Source of the DNA: DASZHJ01 sp035938015
GTDB lineage: Bacteria > Pseudomonadota > Alphaproteobacteria > ATCC43930 > CGMCC-115725
Direction of reading: 5' to 3'
Assembly (NCBI GenBank): GCA_035938015.1
Contig: DASZHJ010000127.1
Location: forward strand, 1-19,899
DNA: 19,899 bases
A model generated the notes under the pieces. That model did no database searches. It saw nothing but the letters and a program-made list of their open reading frames with translations, and was not told where the DNA came from. Shown one piece after another: positions 6,832 to 14,126 of this stretch. A program made the position numbers and the translations under genes. Numbering within the stretch: the first letter of the stretch is position 1; every line of letters starts with the position of its first letter.

Positions 6832-8226
6832 TCAGCGGTAAGTCACGGCTTTCGCCGCGGCGACGACATCGGCGATTTGCGGCAGCGCCAGTCGCTCGAG
6901 ATTGGCGGCGTAGGGTAGCGGCACGTCCTTGCCGCACACGCGCGCCACCGGCGCATCGAGCCAATCGAAGGCCTGCTCCATCACCTGAGCGGCGATCTCG
7001 GAGCTAATGCCGGCGAAGGGCCAACCTTCCTCGACCGAAACGATGCGGTTGGTCTTTTTCACGGAAGCGAGAATGGTCTCGATATCGAGCGGACGGATGG
7101 TTCGGAGGTCGATCACCTCCGCCGAGATGCCCTCACCCGCGAGCGCCTCGGCTGCCGCGAGCGCCACCTCCACCATGCGCGAATGCGCCACCACCGTCAC
7201 GCTCTCGCCCGCGCGCAGCACGCGCGCTTTGCCGATCGGCACGATCCAGTCGTCGTGCACGGGAACGGCCGAGGTGTGGCCGTAGAGCAGCTCGTTCTCG
7301 AGGATGATCACGGGGTTGGGATCCCGGATCGCGGATTTGAGCAAGCCCTTGTGATCGGCGGCGCTGAACGGCGAGATCACCTTGAGGCTGGGAACATGGG
7401 CGTACCAGCTTGCATAGTCCTGGGAATGCTGGGCCGCCACCCGCGAGGCCGGACCGTTGGGGCCGCGGAACACGATCGGACAGCCCATCTGCCCGCCGGA
7501 CATGTAGCGCGTCTTGCTGGCGGAATTGATGATCTGGTCGATCGCCTGCATGGCGAAGTTCCAGGTCATGAACTCGACGATCGGCCGTAGTCCCGCAAAG
7601 GCGGCCCCGACGCCGAGACCGGTGAAGCCGTGCTCGGATATCGGAGTGTCGATCACCCGGCGCGCGCCGAACTCCTCGAGCAGGCCTTGGCTCACCTTGT
7701 AGGCGCCCTGGTACTCCGCGACCTCCTCGCCCATCAGGAACACGCTGTCGTCGCGCCGCATCTCTTCCGCCATGGCGTCGCGCAGCGCCTCGCGCACGGT
7801 GAGATTGACCGTCTGGCCCGTCCATTCGGGCTCGACTTCGGGAGCCTTGGGGGCGGGAGCCGCGGGCACCGCCGGCACCGGCTCGGGTCTGGCGGAAGGA
7901 GCCGGTTGACGTGCCGCGGGTTGCTCCGCGGCAGGCGGCGGCACCAGATGGGCAGCACCACCCGCTGCCGCCTCCACGCTTTCGCCATCGGCCGCGATAA
8001 CCGCGATAGGCGCATTCACGGCGACATGCTCGGTGCCCTCGGGCACCACGATCTTGGCGAGTACGCCCTCATCCACGGCCTCGACCTCCATGGTCGCCTT
8101 GTCGGTCTCGATCTCCGCGAGCACGTCGCCGGATTTCACGGAATCGCCGACCTTCTTGTGCCACTTCGCAATCTTGCCCTCGGTCATGGTGGGCGAGAGC
8201 GCGGGCATCAATACGTCGATCGCCAT
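6832..8226 (-). CDS. pdhB: Pyruvate dehydrogenase E1 beta subunit with N-terminal lipoyl domain
   Basis: A 464-aa protein, about 130 residues longer than plain E1-beta because a complete lipoyl domain (residues 1-80, Lys43 in ETDKATMEVE) and a Pro/Ala linker precede the transketolase-like part. The catalytic part starts at about 140 (VNLTVREALRDAMAEEMRRD), with VFLMGEEVAEYQGAYKVSQGL (thiamine-diphosphate Glu region) and QHSQDYASWYAHVPSLKV further on. Together with PdhA it decarboxylates pyruvate and reductively acetylates lipoyl groups. The E1-beta/lipoyl fusion is known from several alphaproteobacteria and is probably functional here, since Lys and flanking residues are intact. The ATG at 8226 has GGGAG four bases upstream; the gap to pdhA is 54 nt. 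Confidence 0.97.
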   Translation of the reverse strand: MAIDVLMPALSPTMTEGKIAKWHKKVGDSVKSGDVLAEIETDKATMEVEAVDEGVLAKIVVPEGTEHVAVNAPIAVIAADGESVEAAAGGAAHLVPPPAAEQPAARQPAPSARPEPVPAVPAAPAPKAPEVEPEWTGQTVNLTVREALRDAMAEEMRRDDSVFLMGEEVAEYQGAYKVSQGLLEEFGARRVIDTPISEHGFTGLGVGAAFAGLRPIVEFMTWNFAMQAIDQIINSASKTRYMSGGQMGCPIVFRGPNGPASRVAAQHSQDYASWYAHVPSLKVISPFSAADHKGLLKSAIRDPNPVIILENELLYGHTSAVPVHDDWIVPIGKARVLRAGESVTVVAHSRMVEVALAAAEALAGEGISAEVIDLRTIRPLDIETILASVKKTNRIVSVEEGWPFAGISSEIAAQVMEQAFDWLDAPVARVCGKDVPLPYAANLERLALPQIADVVAAAKAVTYR

Positions 8227-8280
8227 GGGTCTCCCTTGGAAGGCTTTACGATGCCGCCGTGCGCGGCTTGGAGGTGGGTC

Positions 8281-9294
8281 TCAGGCCTCTGCGAGAACGT
8301 CGGTCCACAGCTCCGACGGATCGGGCTCCGGGCTCTCTTGCGCAAAATCCGCGGCGGCGGTGATGAGGTCTTTGACCTGTTTGTCGATCTCTTTCAGCTT
8401 GTTCTCGTCGGCGATGTTGCCGTCGAGAATGCGCTTGCGCACCTGGTCGATCGGATCGTGCTCCGAGCGCATGCGCGAGACCTCGTCGCGGCTGCGGTAC
8501 TTCGCGGGATCCGACATGGAGTGGCCGCGGTAGCGGTAGGTCAACATCTCCAGGATGTAGGGGCCCTTGCCGCCGCGCGCGTAAGCGAGCGCCTCTTCCG
8601 CGGCCTGGCTCACCGCCAGCACGCTCATGCCGTCCACCTGGTGCCCGGGAATCCCGAATGGCGCGCCGCGGCTATAGAGATCGTGCGAGGCGGAGCTGCG
8701 CGTGATCGACGTGCCCATGCCGTACCGGTTGTTCTCGATCACGAACACCACCGGCAGCTTCCAGAGCGCCGCCATGTTGAAGCTCTCGTAGACCTGGCCT
8801 TGATTGACCGCGCCGTCGCCGAGATAGGTGATGGAGACCAGATTGTTGCCGCGATAGTGGTGGGCGAAACCGAGGCCGACGCCGATCGGAACCTGCGCGC
8901 CGACGATGCCATGGCCGCCGAAGAAATTCTGCTCGTGGCTGAACATATGCATCGAGCCGCCCTTGCCCTTGGAGTAGCCGCCACGGCGGCCCGTGAGTTC
9001 CGCCATCACGCCCTTGGGATCCATGCCGGTCGCCAGCATGTGTCCGTGGTCCCGATAGGAGGTAATGATGGTGTCGCCGGGCTGCACCGCAGCCTGGACG
9101 CCCACCACGACAGCCTCCTGGCCGATGTAGAGGTGGCAGAACCCGCCGATCAGTCCCATGCCGTACATCTGGCCGGCTTTCTCCTCGAAGCGCCGGATCA
9201 GCAGCATGTCGCGGTAAAACTTGAGCAAGCGCTCCGGCTCGACCGCGGGCTCCTCGGGCTTCAGCGGTCGAACCTTGCGCTTTGCTACGGCCAT
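8281..9294 (-). CDS. pdhA: Pyruvate dehydrogenase E1 alpha subunit
   Basis: A 337-aa protein, the thiamine-diphosphate-binding E1 subunit and first gene of the pdhABC-lpd operon. The cofactor motif runs from GDG (159-161) to ENN (187-189), and RYRGHSMSDP forms the usual phosphorylation-loop-like segment near the active site. The substrate-channel segment IGGFCHLYIGQEA is also intact. The ATG at 9294 (MAVAKRKVRPLKP) has GGAG seven bases upstream; the in-frame extension to 9372 runs into the promoter region and lacks family resemblance. Regulation is probably through the palindromes at 9397-9439, about 100-145 bp upstream. Confidence 0.97.
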   Translation of the reverse strand: MAVAKRKVRPLKPEEPAVEPERLLKFYRDMLLIRRFEEKAGQMYGMGLIGGFCHLYIGQEAVVVGVQAAVQPGDTIITSYRDHGHMLATGMDPKGVMAELTGRRGGYSKGKGGSMHMFSHEQNFFGGHGIVGAQVPIGVGLGFAHHYRGNNLVSITYLGDGAVNQGQVYESFNMAALWKLPVVFVIENNRYGMGTSITRSSASHDLYSRGAPFGIPGHQVDGMSVLAVSQAAEEALAYARGGKGPYILEMLTYRYRGHSMSDPAKYRSRDEVSRMRSEHDPIDQVRKRILDGNIADENKLKEIDKQVKDLITAAADFAQESPEPDPSELWTDVLAEA

Positions 9295-9396
9295 CGAGAG
9301 TCTCCGGAGAGGGGGTCGCTGCCTTGACGGCGGCGCACCGGGTAAGATGGCTCGCCAATGCCCTGATTGCAACCCCCAATCGCAGGCAAATTCTTG

Positions 9397-9439
9397 TTTT
9401 GCAAAGCAAAATAACAGTTAACTCAATTTCAGTTAACTG
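9397..9439 (-). promoter_or_regulatory. Candidate pdhA promoter with overlapping palindromic operators
   Basis: An AT-rich island in GC-rich DNA. On the minus strand TTAACT (9436-9431), 17 bp, then TATTTT (9413-9408) gives a sigma70-like promoter, each hexamer 4/6, for pdhA. The -35 lies within the perfect palindrome CAGTTAACTG (9430-9439), repeated with one mismatch at 9415-9424, 15 bp apart. The -10 overlaps the palindrome TTTTGCAAAGCAAAA (9397-9411), which contains the word TTTGCAAA used by RamB/ScfR-type regulators as I recall. Position and symmetry suggest repression by steric block. Confidence 0.55.
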
Positions 9440-9546
9440 GCCTGAATCGCCACACCGAGACTCGGGGAACCCAGGCGACGATCCACCATTCGAGCACGGG
9501 ACACCTGCGCCTGCGTTCAAGATCGCGCGAGGCCCGGGATGCGGCG

Positions 9547-9873
9547 CTAGTTCGAGGGTCCCGCCGTCAGAGGAATGACGATCTCGTTGGGACCGACCAG
9601 GTTCAGAGTGGCGCGCGCGCGCTCGTCGAGCATGTCGGGATCGAGATGCTCGGGCTGCAACAGCCCGACGCGGCGCTCGAGCGTTTGCCGTTCCACATCG
9701 AGAGCCGCCAGCGTGGCCTTGGCGTCGCGCAGATCCTGGGTCAGCTCCATCCATGCGAGCAAGCCGCGGTCGCCCACGAACAGATGGTAGGCGAAATAGC
9801 AGACCAGGCTTATGCCCAACACGGGACCGGTGATCGCGCGCCCGCGCCGGCGCAGCTCATGCACGACTCGCAT
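9547..9873 (-). CDS. FtsB/DivIC-family septum formation initiator protein
   Basis: A 108-aa bitopic membrane protein. A short basic cytoplasmic tail (MRVVHELRRRGRA) is followed by one membrane helix at about 15-32 (GPVLGISLVCYFAYHLF) and a periplasmic coiled coil at about 40-75 (LTQDLRDAKATLAALDVERQTLERRV), then the ARATLNLVGPNEIVI ending typical of DivIC/FtsB proteins. It should link FtsL/FtsQ at the division site. The ATG at 9873 gives the usual N-terminus; a GTG at 9891 would add six residues. In related genomes it lies between eno and pdhA, as here, but two extra genes separate it from eno. 252 nt, including a promoter, separate it from pdhA. Confidence 0.85.
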   Translation of the reverse strand: MRVVHELRRRGRAITGPVLGISLVCYFAYHLFVGDRGLLAWMELTQDLRDAKATLAALDVERQTLERRVGLLQPEHLDPDMLDERARATLNLVGPNEIVIPLTAGPSN

Positions 9874-9966
9874 GGACGGGCAGGGAATCACGCGGGAGTC
9901 CCGCCGTCAACCCCATTGACTCGCAGCGCGGCATAAATGCCAGAATTGCCACGCTCTGCGCCGGCC

Positions 9967-10581
9967 TCACTGTCGCCGCGCCATGGCGAGGCCGAGCCCC
10001 GCGCCGATCAGCAACCCGCCGGAGACCCGATTCCGCAGGCGGCCTCGCGCCGCCAGGAACCCGCGCACGCGTCCGGCCAGCAGGGCCCAGCAGCCGTCGA
10101 GCGTCAGCGCGATCGCCAGGAACGTGCCCGACAGCAGCACAAGCTGCGCGCCGGGGCTCGATGACATCGTGATGAACTGCGGAAAGAAAGCACCGTAGAA
10201 CAGCAGCGTCTTCGGATTGGAGAGCGACACCAGAAGGCCGCGGAAGTAAATCGCGCGCACCGATTTCGGCTGCGGCCGTGTCTTGGTGAGGTCGATCGGC
10301 TCGGCGCGCCACTGCTTGATGCCGATGTAGACGAGATAGGCGACGCCCAGCCAACGGATCCACTCGAACCAATAGGCGAGCGCACCGAGCATCGCGGTCA
10401 TGCCGAGCGCCGTGATGAACAGCTGCACCATGACGGCGGAGCTGGTGCCCGCCACCGTCAGCAAGCCGTAGCGCGTGCCATAGGCGACACTGTTGGCGAC
10501 GATCAGGGACACGTTGGGCCCGGGGATCAGGATCAGGATGCTCGTTGCCAGCACGAAGGTGAGATAGAGACTAAGGTCCAT
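9967..10581 (-). CDS. LysE/RhtB-family amino-acid exporter
   Basis: A 204-aa inner-membrane protein with about six hydrophobic helices. The diagnostic N-terminal motif is IPGPNVSLIVANSVAYGTRYGL, with SLSNPKTLLFYGAFFPQF in the centre, both standard in LysE/RhtB transporters. These export amino acids such as lysine, arginine, homoserine or threonine using the proton gradient; the substrate is not predictable from sequence. The ATG at 10581 is preceded by GGGAG nine bases upstream. Directly upstream is a strong intrinsic terminator (10626-10657) behind a 35-codon ORF, so expression may depend on readthrough. It is an added gene between eno and ftsB in this locus. Confidence 0.92.
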   Translation of the reverse strand: MDLSLYLTFVLATSILILIPGPNVSLIVANSVAYGTRYGLLTVAGTSSAVMVQLFITALGMTAMLGALAYWFEWIRWLGVAYLVYIGIKQWRAEPIDLTKTRPQPKSVRAIYFRGLLVSLSNPKTLLFYGAFFPQFITMSSSPGAQLVLLSGTFLAIALTLDGCWALLAGRVRGFLAARGRLRNRVSGGLLIGAGLGLAMARRQ

Positions 10582-10625
10582 CGGAGGACACTCCCTTGGT
10601 TTTCAGGGCACGCGCCGGCAAACGA

Positions 10626-10657
10626 AAGGCCCCGCCGACGCGTCTCGGCGGGGCCTT
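10626..10657 (-). terminator. Strong intrinsic terminator in the leader of the LysE-family gene
   Basis: AAGGCCCCGCCGA and TCGGCGGGGCCTT form a perfect 13-bp stem around a 6-nt loop. On the minus strand it is followed by TCGTTT (GGGCCTTTCGTTT), so it terminates leftward transcription. It ends 44 nt before the exporter ATG and starts 21 nt after the stop of the 35-codon ORF, the position of an attenuator. It could instead simply terminate hydrolase transcription. Confidence 0.85.
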
Positions 10658-10678
10658 GTGATTTCGAGTGTTCGAGCG

Positions 10679-10786
10679 CTAGCGAGACGATCCGACCGCC
10701 AACGCGCCGACCCACTCCGAGCACACGGGGCCGCCGCCGTAATTGCGACGTTGGCGTTGCGCCCGAGAGGAGCAGATCGTGCTCAT
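10679..10786 (-). CDS. 35-codon ORF, candidate leader peptide of the LysE-family gene
   Basis: The peptide begins MSTICSSRAQRQRRNYGGG and ends VGALAVGSSR. I do not recognise it with certainty. A cluster of four Arg codons (residues 8-14) is followed by three Gly codons and Pro. A TTGACA element at 10818-10823 implies transcription starting within a few bases of the ATG, that is a leaderless or nearly leaderless message; no ribosome site is seen. The stop is 21 nt before the intrinsic terminator. Codons 17-20 contain CGGCGGCGGCC (10739-10729), complementary with one bulged base to GGCCCCGCCG of the terminator's 5' arm, so translation could switch between antiterminator and terminator. It may also be a chance ORF. 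Confidence 0.45.
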   Translation of the reverse strand: MSTICSSRAQRQRRNYGGGPVCSEWVGALAVGSSR

Positions 10787-10794
10787 GGCCTCGA

Positions 10795-10823
10795 CGCTAA
10801 CAGCGGCCGCGAGCTCCTGTCAA
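10795..10823 (-). promoter_or_regulatory. Candidate promoter for the 35-codon ORF/LysE leader
   Basis: A perfect -35 hexamer TTGACA (10823-10818) is followed after 17 bp by TTAGCG (10800-10795), or after 18 bp by TAGCGT. The -10 is weak. The predicted start site falls at about 10788-10791, next to the ATG at 10786. It lies 32 nt after the hydrolase stop codon. Confidence 0.4.
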
Positions 10824-10854
10824 ATCTCCGGCGGCACGAACGAGGTCGACCAAC

Positions 10855-11676
10855 TCATGCCTTGATGAACGCCAGGAGATCCGCATTCACCTTGTCCTTG
10901 AGCGTCGAGCACATGCCGTGCGGCGCTCCCTTATAGATCTCCAGGCGCGCGTCCTTCACCAGCTTCGCGGAATGCAAGGCGGCGGCACCGATCGGGACGA
11001 TCTGGTCGTCATCGCCGTGGAGAATCAATGTCGGCACGTCGAACTCCCGGAGGTCCCTGGTGAAATCCGTCTCGGAGAAAGCCTTGACGCAATCGAAGAC
11101 GGCTTTGAAGCCGGCCAGCATGCCCTGCAGCCAGAAAGAGTCCCGTAAGCCTTGGGAAACTTTGGCGCCGGGCCGATTGGCGCCGTAGAAGGGCGCGCTC
11201 AAATCCTTGAAGAATTGCGAGCGGTCGGCATGCACCGCGGCGCGGATCCCGTCGAATGCGTCCATCGGCGTACCCGCAGGGTTCGCATCGGTCTTGAGCA
11301 TCAGAGGCGGGACAGCGCTGATCAGCACGGCCTTGGCGACGCGTTTCGTGCCGTGACGGCCGATATACCGCGCGACCTCGCCGCCGCCGGTGGAATGACC
11401 GACATGGATCGCGTTCGTGAGATCGAGATCCTTTACGAGCGCCGCGAGGTCGTCGGCGTAGGTGTCCATCTCGTTGCCGTCCCAAGGCTGGCTCGAGCGC
11501 CCGTGGCCGCGCCGGTCATGGGCGATGCAGCGATAGCCTTGCGAGGCCAGGAACATCATCTGGTCTTCCCAGGCATCGGCTGAGAGCGGCCAGCCGTGAC
11601 TGAAGACGATCGGCTGCCCCGTCCCCCAGTCCTTGTAATAGATCTCGGTGCCGTCCTTGATCGCGATCGTCGGCAT
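10855..11676 (-). CDS. Alpha/beta hydrolase, non-heme chloroperoxidase/arylesterase type
   Basis: A 273-aa protein, the usual length of cofactor-free haloperoxidases. The catalytic triad is visible: Ser95 in GHSTGG, Asp224 in HGDDDQIVP and His253 in APHGM. The N-terminus (DGTEIYYKDWGTGQPIVFSHGWPLSADAWEDQM) and HDRRGHGRSSQPWDG are characteristic of this subgroup. Members hydrolyse esters and, with acetate or peroxide, perhydrolyse to peracids; the physiological substrate is usually unknown. The ATG at 11676 is preceded by AGGGAG eight bases upstream; a GTG at 11685 is an alternative. There is no signal peptide, so it is cytoplasmic. It lies between eno and ftsB, outside the usual gene order. 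Confidence 0.93.
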   Translation of the reverse strand: MPTIAIKDGTEIYYKDWGTGQPIVFSHGWPLSADAWEDQMMFLASQGYRCIAHDRRGHGRSSQPWDGNEMDTYADDLAALVKDLDLTNAIHVGHSTGGGEVARYIGRHGTKRVAKAVLISAVPPLMLKTDANPAGTPMDAFDGIRAAVHADRSQFFKDLSAPFYGANRPGAKVSQGLRDSFWLQGMLAGFKAVFDCVKAFSETDFTRDLREFDVPTLILHGDDDQIVPIGAAALHSAKLVKDARLEIYKGAPHGMCSTLKDKVNADLLAFIKA

Positions 11677-11768
11677 TTGATGCACTCCCTGTGTTGGGTT
11701 GGACCCGAACGCGGCGCGGCGGGTTCGCGGGGAGGGAGTTAGTCCGCTCGCTCGCGAATACGAGGCGG

Positions 11769-11810
11769 AAAAATCGCCAGCCTGAGACGTGACAGCCCGG
11801 TTACGCCGGC
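11769..11810 (-). terminator. Weak candidate terminator after eno
   Basis: On the minus strand GCCGGC (11810-11805) can pair, with one G-U, with GCTGGC (11781-11776), followed by GATTTTT. The loop is long (23 nt) and the stem short; the T-run is the main support. It lies 8 nt after the eno stop. Confidence 0.35.
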
Positions 11811-11817
11811 ACCAGCT

Positions 11818-13095
11818 CTATCGTCTCAGCGCCGCCCGCCCGGCGTAACGCGCGGCGGGGCCGAGCTGCTCCTCGATACGGATCAACTGGTTGTACTTCG
11901 CGGTGCGGTCGGAGCGCGCGAGCGAACCGGTCTTGATCTGGCCGCAGTTGGTGGCGACGGCGATGTCCGCGATGGTAGCGTCCTCGGTCTCGCCCGAGCG
12001 ATGCGACATCACCACACCGTAGCTCGCGCGTTGCGCCAGCTCCACGGTCTCCAGCGTCTCCGAGAGCGTGCCGATCTGGTTCACCTTGACCAGGATCGCG
12101 TTGGCGACGCCCTTGGCGATGCCGTCGGCGAGCCGCTTGGGGTTGGTCACGAAGTTGTCGTCGCCCACCAGCTGGATCTTGCCGCCAAGGCTGCGCGTCA
12201 GATGCACCCAGCCCTCGACATCGTCCTCGGCCATCCCGTCCTCGATGGAGACGATGGGATAGCGGCGCACGAGGTCCTCGTAGATCTTCGTGAGCCCGCC
12301 GGCATCGAGCGTCTTGCCCTCGCCCTCCAGCACGTACTTTCCCTTCTCGAAGAGCTCGCTCGCGGCGACATCGAGGCCGAGCGCCACGTCCTCGCCGGGC
12401 TTGTAGCCGGCGGCCTCGATCGCCTTGGCGACGAACCCGAGCGCCGCGTCCGCCGAGGCGAGATTGGGCGCGAAACCGCCCTCGTCGCCGACGTTGGTGT
12501 TGTGACCGGCGTCCTTCAGCTGCTGGCGCAAGGCGTGGAACACCTCCGAGCCCACGCGCACCGCGTCCGCCAGGGTTGGCGCCGAGAGCGGCAGGATCAT
12601 GAATTCCTGGAAGTCGATGGCATTGTCGGCGTGCGCACCGCCGTTGACGATGTTCATCAGCGGGACCGGAAGCGTGCGGGCGAAGACGCCGCCGATATGA
12701 CGGTAGAGCGGCACGCGGGCTTCGATCGCGGCGGCCTTCGCCGCCGCCAGCGATACACCCAGGATCGCGTTGGCGCCGAGCCGGCTCTTGTTGGGAGTGC
12801 CATCGAGCGCGATCAGGGTGCGGTCGATGCCGAGCTGATCCTCCGCCTCGAAGCCGGAGAGCGCGTCGAAGATCTCGCCGTTGACCGCGTCCACCGCCTT
12901 GCGCACGCCCTTGCCGCCGTAGCGCTTCCTGTCGCCGTCGCGCAGCTCCACCGCCTCATGCGCGCCCGTCGAGGCACCCGAAGGCACCGCAGCGCGCCCC
13001 AACGTGCCGGTCTCCAGGATCACGTCGACTTCCACGGTGGGATTGCCGCGGCTATCGAGGATCTCGCGGCCGATGATGTCGCTGATGGCGGTCAT
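11818..13095 (-). CDS. eno: Enolase
   Basis: A 425-aa protein of standard bacterial length that interconverts 2-phosphoglycerate and phosphoenolpyruvate in glycolysis/gluconeogenesis; it also supplies PEP to the neighbouring KdsA. Recognisable segments: the N-terminal GREILDSRGNPTVEVDV, the acid/base Glu loop GDEGGFAPN, the metal-ligand regions IEDGMAEDD and LVGDDNFVTN, the catalytic Lys in ILVKVNQIGTLSET, and the family signature SHRSGETED. The ATG at 13095 follows AAGGGG. It lies 92 nt after kdsA, the gap being filled by an 11-bp inverted repeat. Confidence 0.98.
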   Translation of the reverse strand: MTAISDIIGREILDSRGNPTVEVDVILETGTLGRAAVPSGASTGAHEAVELRDGDRKRYGGKGVRKAVDAVNGEIFDALSGFEAEDQLGIDRTLIALDGTPNKSRLGANAILGVSLAAAKAAAIEARVPLYRHIGGVFARTLPVPLMNIVNGGAHADNAIDFQEFMILPLSAPTLADAVRVGSEVFHALRQQLKDAGHNTNVGDEGGFAPNLASADAALGFVAKAIEAAGYKPGEDVALGLDVAASELFEKGKYVLEGEGKTLDAGGLTKIYEDLVRRYPIVSIEDGMAEDDVEGWVHLTRSLGGKIQLVGDDNFVTNPKRLADGIAKGVANAILVKVNQIGTLSETLETVELAQRASYGVVMSHRSGETEDATIADIAVATNCGQIKTGSLARSDRTAKYNQLIRIEEQLGPAARYAGRAALRR

Positions 13096-13133
13096 GGGTA
13101 TGCCCCTTGGCTTGGCATCGACACCGTTGCGTT

Positions 13134-13179
13134 CTTCGACGCGCTTCGCTTGCTCAACGGCGCGCGCCGCGCGTCGAAG
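13134..13179. repeat. 11-bp inverted repeat in the kdsA-eno gap
   Basis: CTTCGACGCGC (13134-13144) and GCGCGTCGAAG (13169-13179) are perfect inverted copies around a 24-nt GC-rich spacer. On the minus strand the hairpin forms 9 nt after the kdsA stop and 38 nt before the eno ATG. It lacks a T-run, so it may stabilise mRNA ends or tune kdsA-eno readthrough rather than terminate. Confidence 0.6.
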
Positions 13180-13187
13180 GACGCACG

Positions 13188-14036
13188 CTAAGAGCCGACC
13201 GCAACCGGCCGCGCCTTCGCCAGCCGGTCGAATTCCATCAGCGTCTCGAGGAGCGCCGGCAGGTCCTTGAGCTTCACCATGTTGGGGCCGTCAGAGGGGG
13301 CCTTGTCCGGGTCCTGGTGCGTCTCCATGAAGACCGCGGCGACGCCGACGGCGACCGCGGCGCGCGCGAGGACGGGCGCGAACTCGCGCTGCCCACCGGT
13401 CGAGGTGCCTTTGCCGCCGGGCTGCTGCACGGAATGGGTGGCGTCGAACACCACGGGATAACCGGTCTGCGCCAAGATCGGCAGCGCGCGCATGTCGTTG
13501 ACGAGCGTGTTGTAGCCGAAGCTCACCCCGCGCTCGCAGAGCAGGATGTTGGAATTGCCGGCCTCCGCCACCTTGCGCGCGACATTGGTCATGTCCCAGG
13601 GCGCCAGGAACTGGCCCTTCTTGATGTTGATGGCGCGGCCGGTCTTGGCGGCCGCCACCAGCAGATCCGTCTGCCGGCACAAGAACGCCGGGATCTGCAG
13701 CACGTCCACCGCCTCGGCGACCACGGCGCACTGGGCGGGCTCATGCACGTCGGTCAGCACGGGGCAGCCGAAGCGCTCTCGGATCTCCGCGAGGATCGGC
13801 AAGGCTGCCTCGAGCCCGATGCCCCGCTCGGCCTCGAGCGAGGTGCGGTTCGCCTTGTCGAAGGAGGTTTTGTAAATGAGGCCGACGCCGAGCTTGCCCG
13901 TGAGCTCGACCAGCGCGTGGCTCATCTCCAGTGCATGCGCGCGGCTCTCGAGCGCGCAGGGACCGGCGATGAGCGCCAGCGGCCTGTCGTTGGCGATCGC
14001 GAGATTCCCCACATGGACGGTGTGGATGGCGGCCAT
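13188..14036 (-). CDS. kdsA: 3-deoxy-8-phosphooctulonate synthase (KDO-8-P synthase), metal-dependent class
   Basis: A 282-aa cytoplasmic enzyme condensing PEP with arabinose-5-phosphate to KDO-8-phosphate, for the LPS inner core. Motifs: IAGPCALES (20s), KTSFDKANRTS, GQFLAPWDM, CERGVSFGYN, DATHSVQQPGG and ETHQDPDKAPSDGPN. Cys27 in AGPCALES occupies the position that is a metal-ligand Cys in the Aquifex-type enzyme and Asn in E. coli, so this should be a metal-dependent (class II) KdsA. The ATG at 14036 (MAAIHTVHVGN) gives standard length; an extension to 14093 is atypical. The neighbouring eno makes its substrate PEP. Confidence 0.97.
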   Translation of the reverse strand: MAAIHTVHVGNLAIANDRPLALIAGPCALESRAHALEMSHALVELTGKLGVGLIYKTSFDKANRTSLEAERGIGLEAALPILAEIRERFGCPVLTDVHEPAQCAVVAEAVDVLQIPAFLCRQTDLLVAAAKTGRAINIKKGQFLAPWDMTNVARKVAEAGNSNILLCERGVSFGYNTLVNDMRALPILAQTGYPVVFDATHSVQQPGGKGTSTGGQREFAPVLARAAVAVGVAAVFMETHQDPDKAPSDGPNMVKLKDLPALLETLMEFDRLAKARPVAVGS

Positions 14037-14126
14037 GCGTCCCTGCTTACAAGGAACGTGGGCGAAGGGCCAGAGCGGAGTGGCGCGTGTCAAAAAGATG
14101 GGCTGAGGTGCGGATCGTGCCCCGCG

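Noticed and set aside
7630..9327. 565-codon open frame on the plus strand opposite pdhB/pdhA
   Set aside because: Same artefact; it crosses the boundary between two certain genes on the other strand.
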